DNA of 15,312 nucleotides. Origin: Hymenopellis radicata (Eukaryota; Basidiomycota; Agaricomycetes; Agaricales; Physalacriaceae). Below are positions 7,590 through 15,312 of this stretch, one piece after another (the first letter of the stretch is position 1; each line of letters opens with the position of its first letter). The notes under the pieces are model-generated. The model made no database searches. It was not told the origin of the DNA and saw nothing but the letters and a program-made list of their open reading frames with translations. The stretch spans positions 1 to 15,312 of the forward strand of contig JADNRX010001060.1 in NCBI GenBank assembly GCA_015501595.1, read 5' to 3'. Position numbers and translations under genes: made by a program.

Positions 7590-9780
7590 ATGTCTCTTCC
7601 TTCCAATCTTCACGTCTTTCTCGCGATCGCCGCAGGACTAGTTGCTCTAGCGTCGATTCTCTTCCTTCGTCAAAAGAAGAGTCATCCATACCCGCCTGGC
7701 CCACCGCGCTACCCAATCATCGGCAACCTGCTCAATCTGCCGACTCAGTTTGAGTGGAAAACTTTTGCGAAATGGTCTGAAGAACTTGGTAGGTCAGCCC
7801 GTCATGCGAGGAAGCCATCGTTAAACCTTTGCAGGCAGCGATATCCTACACATCGATGTGTTGGGTACATCCATCGTAGTTCTCAACTCTGAAGCGGCTG
7901 TTATCGACCTGTTCAGTAAAAAGGGAAGCATGTACTCTGGCAGGTAAGCGAATCGTCCCGACGAATCTGCAAGTATCTCATCGCGTCTACAAGGCCCTCG
8001 TTTGTCATGGCTAATGAACTCATGGGCTGGGAGCGCGCTTTGACCTCTCACCAATACAACGAGGACTGGTAAGAGATGCCCAATATCTGGCCGGACCGTA
8101 TGTTTGACAGCAGGATCACAGGCGCCAACAAAGACGATACTTCCATCAAGAATTCAACGAGACTGCTGTGAAGCGATTCTTCCCAAAACAAGTCAAGGCG
8201 GCGCATGGATTGTTACATCGACTCTTGGACTCCCCGGACGACTTCATGGCCCATATCAAGCACATGGCGGCGACGATCGTGCTCTCAGCGGCTTATGGCC
8301 TAGAAATCCAACCCAAGGATGACCCGCTAGTACAGCTCAATGATACGGCGTTGAAGTCCGTCTTGGATGCTGCCCGGCCGGGGAAAATACCTTGTTGCAA
8401 GTAGTCAAATCTCTTTGAGAACTAGCGGAGCTTAATACGGCTCTCAGGATATGGTGGAATCGTTGAAGTATATTCCGGAATGGTTTCCTGGTGCGGGATT
8501 TAAGAGGAAGGCCCGACAATGGCGCCAGCTCTCGCATGATATGTGGAATGTGCCTTGGGACATGACCAAGAAGCAAATGGTTAGCACTCGTCTGCCCGCC
8601 TTTCCTGTCCTTTGATTTCGTTGTCACATTACTCACGATATACAGGCATCTGGCAACTTCGAGCCATCATTCGTCTCGTACTGCTTGGAGGCCCTCAGTC
8701 CGTCAGAAACCAAAGACAGAGCTGCGGACGAGTATCACATTCAGAGTGCTGCAGGCTCTATGTATATGGGTCCGTCCATCCATAAATTACTCAAGTTCGT
8801 AGAACAGTGCTGAACGAGGTATCTGCACAGCCGGCGTCGACACAGTTCGTTGTTTCCCGTCTTGCCCTATCATCATAATTCATTGACCACGAGAAATGCT
8901 AGACCTTGGGTTCTGTGGGATTTTTCCTACTTGCGATGGCGCAGTTTCCAGAGGCGCAAGCGAAAGCACAGGCCGAAATTGACGCGGTCCTAGGCCCGGG
9001 TCGGCTTCCCGACTTTGGCGACATAGGCTCCCTTCCCTATGTGACTGCCCTGCTACGCGAAGTCCTGCGGTATTACGTGGCTGCGCCTATCGGTAGGTCT
9101 CCACTTCAATTCAGCGCTAACAACGCGAGACTCAGTCTTGCTATGTAGCTATTCCTCATACTGCCACGAAGGACGATGTGTATAGAGGCTACTTCATTCC
9201 CAAGGGTGCCTTTATCATGTCTAACCTCTGGTACGTCGCGCTATTTTCACTATTCAGACTAGACGTTGACTGTTCCGCTCCAGGGCAATAGCACATGACG
9301 CTGTATGTTTTCTTCTAGCACAGGTGTCCAGATTGTGACCGCTCACTAGAATGTATTTCCACAACCGTTCTCTTTCAAACCGGAACGATATCTGGGTCCT
9401 GATGGGAAGTTGGATCCCTCTGCCAAGGATCCATCAGACATCGTGTTCGGAATTGGCCGTCGTATATGCCCTGGAAGGTAGCTGTTTCTTGAAGTCAAGA
9501 AGCATGGGCGTTAACGGTATGTGGCGCAGGACTATGGGCTTCTACAATGTCTGGATATTCGTCTCGTCGATTCTTGCGGCCTTCAAGGTGCAGCCAGGTC
9601 CAGGATTCAATCCCGAGAAAGTCACAATGGAGACTGGCGTAATCTCGTACGTTCATTGGTCCATTCATTATCCTCCCGATGCTCATTATTTTATATCTTA
9701 GGGTTCCACATATGTTCCCTCTCATTATCTCCGCTCGTTCGACGGAAATGTCTAGTATTATTCGGGAGCTGGAGCAGTAA
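7590..9780 (+). CDS. Cytochrome P450 monooxygenase (one apparent frameshift)
   Basis: Thirteen exons: 7590-7788, 7835-7943, 7994-8068, 8122-8396, 8448-8579, 8646-8769, 8831-8844, 8903-9092, 9149-9230, 9284-9302, 9350-9477, 9530-9646 and 9702-9780. Allowing for one extra base, they give 513 residues, normal for the family. An N-terminal anchor (about residues 9-27) is followed by a YPPGPP hinge, implying an ER membrane monooxygenase. The I-helix AGVDTT (305-310), ExxR as EVLR (362-365), FKPERY (415-420) and heme loop FGIGRRICPGR with Cys446 are all present. It resembles the large Agaricomycete P450 group often annotated as O-methylsterigmatocystin oxidoreductase-like; the substrate is unknown. 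Reading breaks at the AAAA run 8384-8387: one A too many sends the frame to a stop at 8402-8404, whereas AAA restores the expected PGKYLV...DMVESLKYIPEW. Intron 4 uses a GC donor (GCAAGT). The gene is convergent with the amylase. Confidence 0.88.
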
Positions 9781-10020
9781 ACTGACCATTTACTAATTCT
9801 CTTCCATGAGAAGGGCGTGATATCCAGAGACGTATACTCACGAATGCATGAACATTTTTTTTCCTGAAAAAAATTCGTACACAAAGAAAGCCACATCGAA
9901 GGTTACCTGTTCCTATGGCGCCACAGGATGTCGCGAACATACACCAGAAGACTCTACAGTACTTATTTAATACATGATCTACAAGCTAGAAGTCCCAGAG
10001 TTCAAGAGAAAATACAAAGT
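9781..10020. other. Short 3' intergenic region of convergent P450 and amylase
   Basis: 240 bases between the two stop codons. It contains a T8-CCTG-A7 near-palindrome at about 9854-9872, which could fold as an AT hairpin. No gene is seen. Confidence 0.55.
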
Positions 10021-12096
10021 CTAAGCGCAAGCCTTGGAGAATTCGTCCCTCCCTTTTGCATCTTGCTTCACCCAAATGCTAACACTTCCAGCCGGGCACC
10101 TGAAGTCGGCCCATCCATCCTCTCCAATGACGACTTCACCTCGGGACCAACCCAACACATCCGTCCATTTCTCGTTGGCACGGTGCTGTGTAGAACGTAA
10201 GCTGTTGTAAGCGTTACGAGAGAGACAAAACCATTCGTACCTGTCCAACCTCCATGCGCTTCGAGCTGGAGAAAATCAGCTTGTACTCAGGCGATAATAG
10301 AAAGGGGCTTACCCTTCGCCGGAACCATTGCAGAGCACGACTGCACATCCATCCTTATCGCCCTCTCCCATTCGGACCCACCCCACACAGTTCATGTGAT
10401 CCCAATAGTCCCTCACTTCTCCATAAGCATACAACTTTCTTGCTCGTATGATATCGCCAAGCTGAGCGACTGGCTCCTGTGGATTCTCTCCCGCCGTGCC
10501 GTACAGGTCGCCATAGAAGACGCAAGGGTATCCATTTGGTCGGAGAAGAATCAGTGAATAGGCCAGCGGTTTTGAACGAAGGCGAAACCCAGCTCTCCAG
10601 GGCCTGTCCAACTTGTGTACTGGACATGTGTGTAAGTCGATACCAAAAACTGAAGAATGGTTCGAACGTACTCGTGATTATCAACAAGAGTAACTGCGTC
10701 GATCGGTCGTCTTTGTACGACCGTCCCGTCCCAGATGGCCCTCATATCGAAGTCGTTTCCACGATCCCCCGCCTCCTTGAAGTTGTAATGCAACGGGGCA
10801 TCAAAGACACTAAACTGAAAAGACAATAAGCATCTATACCTTGAAACAAGAAACCTGTACCTACTTGAGTCCCCAGAGAATCCAGATACTTCTCCAAGTC
10901 TTCAAGCGAATCCTTCCAGAACTCGCCGACAGCAAACATTTTCGGTTTGTCTGTCTCCGCGCGAACACTCTTGACGAAATCCCCGATGAATGTGCTGTCG
11001 ATGTGCTGCATGACGTTGAAAACATGAAGGAGATTGCAGAACAAAGACAGACCTTGACAGCGTCAAATCTGAACCCAGACGCGCCTGTTTCCTTGATGAC
11101 CCACTTGCCCCAATTCAGTACATCCTCGCGCGCTTCAGGGTGGCTATAGTCGATATCTGCGCCCACTACATGTAGACATTAGGTCGTGTCGCGAAAGTCG
11201 CGGAAAAGGAAAACGCACTCAAATAATCATAGTTGTTATTCTCGTCATCGACGCCCTGTGCCCAGTTCTTGCCATCTCCCTGAATGCGATATATAGCAGT
11301 CTTGCCATTCTTGTCGTTATAATCAACGCCGGTAAAATGGTTGAAATTCCACTTGAATTTGCTGTACTGCAGGATAGTGAGCCTGCAATGCCGGCTAACG
11401 TTTGACGGAGTGTAAGTACCTTGTCTTTTCTGCCAGGGAATGTAAGACCTGTCCAACCCTAACATTACTACGCGTTAGAGGGTTATGATCATGAGGAGAC
11501 GGACATACCTTGATGTCGTAAAGCCCCGAAACCTCCTTCTCTCTATCATTGTCGTCTACCTCTACAACGCCAAACTTTTCAGTGCGATCCGCGCCGAATC
11601 TACGCGTTTTATTAGAAAATCCACACCATAAAACAATGGCGCGCGCCTATGATTCAAAACCGCATCGATATATGTGACCATTCCGCGTTCCTTGGCCTTT
11701 TTGATGAGCTGCAAGAGTTCTTCCTTGGTGCCGTACTTGGTACGCTGGCCGCCTTTTTGGTCAAACTCGCCTAGATCATACAGATCATAGATGTCGTATC
11801 CGACAGAGTCCTGGCCAGCCGCCTTTGTAGGAGCTGCGACATTGTCAGAACAGGCTGAGCGATGTCTTCGGGATACGTACGCGGTAACCACATCGCCGTT
11901 ATACCAAACGACGCGAGCTCGCCGGTTTGCTTGGCGAGTTTGTTCCAATGGACACCGTTTCCCTCGCTGTACCATTCAAAGGCTTGCAGCTGCTCGTCGT
12001 CGTCAGACTCGATATGAATAGATGGCTCCACGACGTGCGCACCATTGTGTAGTTTTGGCCCTGGGCACATTCGGCGGCGTTGGCGTCGGCAGACAT
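10021..12096 (-). CDS. Intracellular GH13 alpha-amylase (one apparent frameshift)
   Basis: Twelve exons: 12096-12043, 11989-11881, 11833-11647, 11599-11509, 11458-11420, 11366-11219, 11165-11053, 11005-10865, 10814-10672, 10619-10313, 10265-10241 and 10185-10021. After allowing for one extra base they encode 506 residues. It should hydrolyse alpha-1,4-glucan bonds (EC 3.2.1.1). The four GH13 regions are intact: DAVLNH (111-116), GFRFDAVKH with nucleophile Asp244, FAVGEFW with acid/base Glu275, and VDNHD ending at Asp342. The early LQAFEWY motif and the C-terminal WTDVLGW...IGEDGWADF segment place it with the cytosolic, bacterial-liquefying-type amylases (GH13_5-like). No signal peptide is present, so it probably acts on glycogen or internal glucan. 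The frame breaks after Lys358 at a run of four A (plus strand TTTT, 10570-10573): one base fewer restores SFKPLAYSLILLRP; as written the frame ends at 10355. Intron 3 (11646-11600) begins with GC. The CACCATGTC start context supports ATG 12096. Confidence 0.93.
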
Positions 12097-12150
12097 GGTG
12101 AACAAGATGGAAGGAAAGAGAGTTCAAGTCGATACATGATGGCGTTGCTC

Positions 12151-12157
12151 TTAAATA
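12151..12157 (-). promoter_or_regulatory. TATA box of the amylase gene
   Basis: TATTTAA on the minus strand, 55 bases before the ATG. The same position in the duplicate fragment near 1.86 kb reads GTCGAAG, while bases on both sides are conserved. This suggests the element was functional and then lost in the copy. Confidence 0.6.
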
Positions 12158-12572
12158 GCCAGCTCATGACGTCAGGGGCAAACGCGTCAGAGGCGCGTCA
12201 TCCATCAACATGCATCAACAACGCGTCAACTCCTGTCAAACTCTCCTGTTACTCTTCTGCTGCTCTGATGGTGGCTATGAAGTATTAGTTCACCCCACTT
12301 TTTAAAAAAGAAAACAAGTTTTGCCGCCGAATTGGTGGGACCCTTGGCCGGGCATGCCGACCTTCAGAATTTTAAGCGGAGTCTCAATAGTTAGACTGAA
12401 GGACTCGTCAAGACTTGCTCTTCTATAGTGCGTTCACGAGACAATACCGCTACTACTAGAGCCGCCCTCTCCAGGCACTTTCTCCTCACGCTCACTATCA
12501 AGAAAAACGCGTCATTTGCAAAGGTTTGTACATGCGGGGCTCCTTGTTAAACATCCTAACGGTTCCATGTAG
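12158..12572. other. Divergent promoter region of amylase and F-box genes, with 5' UTR intron
   Basis: The amylase and F-box start codons are 476 bases apart and divergent. Near the F-box gene, 12524-12572 looks like a 49-base intron (GTTTGT donor, CCTAAC branch point, TGTAG acceptor) ending exactly before the ATG, hence a leader intron. A putative dispersed repeat (12318-12392) sits in the middle. Confidence 0.55.
12318..12392 (+). repeat. Putative dispersed repeat between amylase and F-box
   Basis: Aligns with the minus strand of 3265-3352, diverged and gapped. The best shared block is GACCTT..GA.TTT.AAGCGGAGT.TCAAT. A run of A (about 12303-12315) precedes it. It could be a small non-autonomous element or a promoter segment carried along with the amylase duplications. 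Confidence 0.45.
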
Positions 12573-13866
12573 ATGCACCCAATCCACGACGCGCCGGACG
12601 ACGTGCTTCGTGAAATATTCCTACACACGAAGCTCGACTGGGGAGAAGACATCTACGAGTGGGGGCCGCCCGAGCTGCGCGACCGGGTCCGAATACCTTG
12701 GAATATCTCAGGTCTCTCGTAATTGGCGGGCGGTGGCCACCCACATTCCACAACTATGGTCGATAATCGTTCTAGATTTCACGCGCTGCGAGGAGGGTTC
12801 AGAGGACATTTGGAGTGAATATTTGCGTCGGAGCCTTGAATGGTCCAGGTCTTCGCTTCTCTCCGTTGTGTTATGCAGTACCCGGGATGTCCTTGCCTCT
12901 CCCACATCTCGTGCTCTCTTTGCCAGTGCTCGTCGGTGGCGGTGCCTCATTGTGGATATTCCACTGGCCATGCACCACGCATTAGCGTCCAATGCGCCTT
13001 CCTTTGACGTTTTGGCGGACCTTACTATCAGGAATACTGCACGAGAGCGACCGCTTCCTAACGTGGGTTCTGGAGGATTGCTCAAACACGCACCCAAGCT
13101 GGATTTGTTGGAGATTGATGCAGATCTATTGTGCAGCAATATCCTCCCGCTGCAGCAAATAACCGCGCTTCATACGTTCGGAGCTCAGAATATGGATACA
13201 TTGTCGCGGCTGATGGCATTTTCCCAGCTGGATGACTTGATTTTGACTTTCGGCACTGGATCGTACCCCTACTTTTATCGCAACTTGTATCTTCCAGCAG
13301 TGACCGCTTTAGCCATTTACCAGGATGCGGACTGCCCTGTTCACTCCATCGAACAGGTGTATGGGATCATGGTGTTGCCCAACCTAAATGACCTATCATT
13401 GTATTTTGACAGGTCCCTTCAGCTGCCGTCATATTGGCGAGAATACGAAGGTTCGATGGAGTTCCAAATTTTGACCATTGGAGGCGACGCCGTGGACTAC
13501 ACACGACCTGATGACGTTCACGAACTCATCGCGTTTTTGTCCGCGACAACAAAGGTCGTGGAACTAGAGATCGCCGACTGTTGTGTCTCCTCCCTGGTCA
13601 TTTCTAGCCTCACTCTTCCTAACACGCCTTCCGACTCTCCCCCTCTTCTACCTGTGCTTAAGTCACTCGAATGTATTATCGGGCCAGACGACCATGAGGC
13701 TATGTTCGAGATGGTGCTTTCTCGCATCGAGCGCGCTGTACCCTTTCAGTCGCTCCGTCTCAACACGCCCTTGGTCCTGGAAAATGCGGCTAAGGCTGCT
13801 CAATGGGAGGAGATTTGTGCTTCCAAGGTGGAATTTGTTCATATCACCAAGGGGTTCTATGACTAG
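12573..13866 (+). CDS. F-box protein (one apparent frameshift)
   Basis: The protein starts MHPIHDAPDDVLREIFLH, a clear F-box N-terminus, which would bind Skp1 in an SCF ubiquitin ligase. The reading frame changes at about 12705-12711. Upstream, the frame reads RIPWNIS and soon stops; downstream, the other frame reads QVSRNWRAVATHIPQLWS. These are the two halves of the usual Agaricomycete F-box pattern PW..(G/S)QVxRxWRxxA...P.LW. Two missing bases (ATCTCTCAG contracted to ATCTCAG) would join them exactly; one extra base is the alternative. Corrected length is about 431 residues. The rest is leucine-rich and LRR-like without crisp repeats, typical of the expanded F-box families of mushrooms, where it would select substrates. 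The start is supported by the leader intron ending right before the ATG. An ATG at 12526, in frame with the long downstream part, lies inside that intron and lacks an F-box. Confidence 0.8.
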
Positions 13867-13929
13867 GAATACCTTCTGAAGTGTGTTTATTAGGTGGCCT
13901 ATTCTGATAATTCGCTCTACTAGTCCTCT
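13867..13929. other. Very short convergent gap
   Basis: Only 63 bases separate the F-box stop codon from the CYP63-like stop codon, so the 3' ends of the two transcripts very probably overlap. Confidence 0.7.
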
Positions 13930-15312
13930 TCATACTGACGTCTCCTCGACATCTGTCCCCTTAATCCACATGCCTCCCTTTTTAACAGCGTCAGCCAGTA
14001 TCGATTGAACCCAAAAACTACTCACCGCACTATACAGGGTGAGATTGACTTTTGGCCAGAACTTCTCGATACCCTTCCGGCCAGGACACACCGCCCACTC
14101 CTTCGGCGGCCTAGCGCTCGGTGGGAACGCCTCCTCCACCAACGAGAACGAAGAAAAGTTCTGCAACAGGCGGACAAGCATGAACGAGGCCTCGTTGTAA
14201 GCAAACTGCTGGCCCGGGCAGATCCGCGGTCCAGCGTTGAACGGGAGGAAGATGAACGGGTTGGGGAGGAGGTACTTTTTCAGGCGCTCATCGAGGAAGC
14301 GGTCCGGGTCGAATTCCTCGGCTGAGGCGGGGAGAGGGGTCAGTGAAGCCTTGGCTTGTGTGTGTGTGTGATGAAGGCGTACCGTCAGGACCCCAGAGAT
14401 CTGTTCTTCGGTGCATGAGGAAGACGGAGTAGGCGATACTGCATAGAAGCAGTTGAAGACAAGATCAGAAGAATGTGAGTTATCGTACCTAGTACGTGGG
14501 GGAATGTAATACGGTTTGTCCGTTGGGTCATCGGCCGGGAAGGTAGTAGCGTTGATGGACTCCCTTTAGTGAGTAATAAAGACATAGTTCGGAGGGTATC
14601 AGACAGACGGGGACGGACCTGACATTGAAAGGCCTGACGACCTGTTAGTGGACTGACCAATCGCGAAGAAGAAAGGACTCACACAAGGGGGTACAGTCTG
14701 AGTGTTTCTATGATACAGTTAGCATGGTCTTGGTAGTTGAGGAATGAGCTGGACTAACCGTTGATGACAGCGCGAAGGAACTTCATGTCCTTGATATCCG
14801 CGAACGTGGGCTGGCGCTCTGGCCCGACCTTATCGAGGATTTCTTCACGAAGACGCGCCATGATCGCGGGATACATGGATAGGAAGTACATCACCAACGT
14901 CAAAGTAATGCCCGTCGTATCACGAGCAGCTAGTACACGCTCGAGTTAGATCGATTAAACGCGTGCCAGTCATTAAAGCGCATACCAAGTAAAATGTTCA
15001 ACCTTGAAGAACGGGCGTCAACAACACTTACTTGCAGTCGCGAATGGAGACGTACGTTTCATCCCGAATCACCGTCGGATCTCAAGGCAATTCAGCAACG
15101 AATGGGAGACTTCGGGAAGTGCTTACTCACCAGATGTCACATCCACCAAGTGGTCGAGTAAAGTATCATCATCGCCAATCTCCCTGGCCTTCTTGTCGGA
15201 GTCAACGTCGAGTTTCTTCTCCAAAGCAGAAGCGATGATGGGTTCAATGAAGTTCCGAATGACCTTCATCGGTCCTGCTGTACGGTCTCCCCGAATCTCA
15301 CGAGCGGCCAGA
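13930..15312 (-). CDS. CYP63-like cytochrome P450, C-terminal part (runs off right edge)
   Basis: Ten exons are visible: 15312-15131 (partial), 15080-15056, 15002-14986, 14929-14759, 14707-14683, 14633-14619, 14563-14489, 14438-14383, 14321-14026 and 13977-13930. They splice in phase to 302 residues plus stop; the N-terminal part lies outside. Landmarks in order are an early [19 protein letters not shown] segment, I-helix [15 protein letters not shown], ExxR as [27 protein letters not shown], and heme loop [20 protein letters not shown], all intact. The pattern matches CYP63, a family expanded in white-rot fungi with members reported to oxidise alkanes, fatty acids and aromatic xenobiotics. 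The substrate here is unknown. Introns are 48-61 bases; the one at 14382-14322 holds a (CA)n microsatellite. No frame break is seen. Confidence 0.92.
14354..14370. repeat. Dinucleotide microsatellite (TG/CA)n
   Basis: About seven TG units within the intron between the last third of the CYP63-like coding exons; length variation there would not alter the protein. Confidence 0.75.

Noticed and set aside
9854..9872. T8-CCTG-A7 as a bacterial-type terminator
   Set aside because: The organism is a eukaryote; the AT hairpin between convergent genes may matter for 3' ends but there is no evidence.
12526..12708. Start of the F-box gene at ATG 12526 with the long single open frame
   Set aside because: The first 61 residues of that frame have no F-box, and the ATG lies inside a likely leader intron. 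The F-box is in another frame starting at 12573.
15003..15031. A 29-base ultra-short intron in the CYP63-like gene (GTAAGT donor)
   Set aside because: A donor at 15055 (GTACGT) gives a normal 53-base intron and the family-like peptide IRDETLNILLAARDTT, so the ultra-short intron is unnecessary.
7590..15312. A secondary-metabolite cluster built around the two P450s
   Set aside because: No polyketide, peptide or terpene synthase, transporter or tailoring enzyme is present, and the two P450s belong to different groups with amylase and F-box genes between them.

Overview
The window looks like nuclear DNA of a filamentous basidiomycete, most likely a wood- or litter-decay Agaricomycete. Coding regions are broken by many introns of about 46-66 bases with GT(A/G)NGT donors, CTRAY-type branch points and AG acceptors. 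The gene content fits: a WOPR transcription factor, an intracellular GH13 alpha-amylase, a CYP63-type P450, a second P450 and an F-box protein. I see no bacterial, plasmid or viral signature. Splice models were built by hand from the sequence and conserved protein motifs remembered from these families; no search was run.

Layout. 1-355 (-): first exon of a probable APH-like kinase, cut by the left edge. 356-3679: gene-poor and repeat-rich, holding a truncated copy of the 5' part of the amylase gene (about 1749-2286), a smaller amylase-promoter relic (3212-3231), a pair of diverged direct repeats (about 1486-1590 and 2908-3047) and several simple or TCGA-rich repeats. 3770-4957 (+): intronless Gti1/Pac2 (WOPR) regulator. 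5313-6713 (-): seven-pass membrane protein, eight exons. 7590-9780 (+): cytochrome P450, 13 exons. 10021-12096 (-): complete GH13 alpha-amylase locus, 12 exons, parent of the fragment near 2 kb. 12573-13866 (+): F-box protein. 13930-15312 (-): C-terminal 302 residues of a CYP63-like P450, running off the right edge.

The intact genes alternate in strand, giving convergent pairs (WOPR/membrane protein, P450/amylase, F-box/CYP63 with 63 bases between coding ends) and divergent pairs (membrane protein/P450, amylase/F-box). The genes do not form an obvious pathway or biosynthetic cluster. The most notable structure is an inverted partial duplication of the amylase promoter and first exons, whose arms enclose about 9.3 kb with three genes. 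The second is that three otherwise well-conserved genes (amylase, P450, F-box) each carry one small frame break, two of them one extra A in a run of four. That points to assembly or sequencing error at least as much as to gene decay. I found no convincing evidence of a wholly new biological system.
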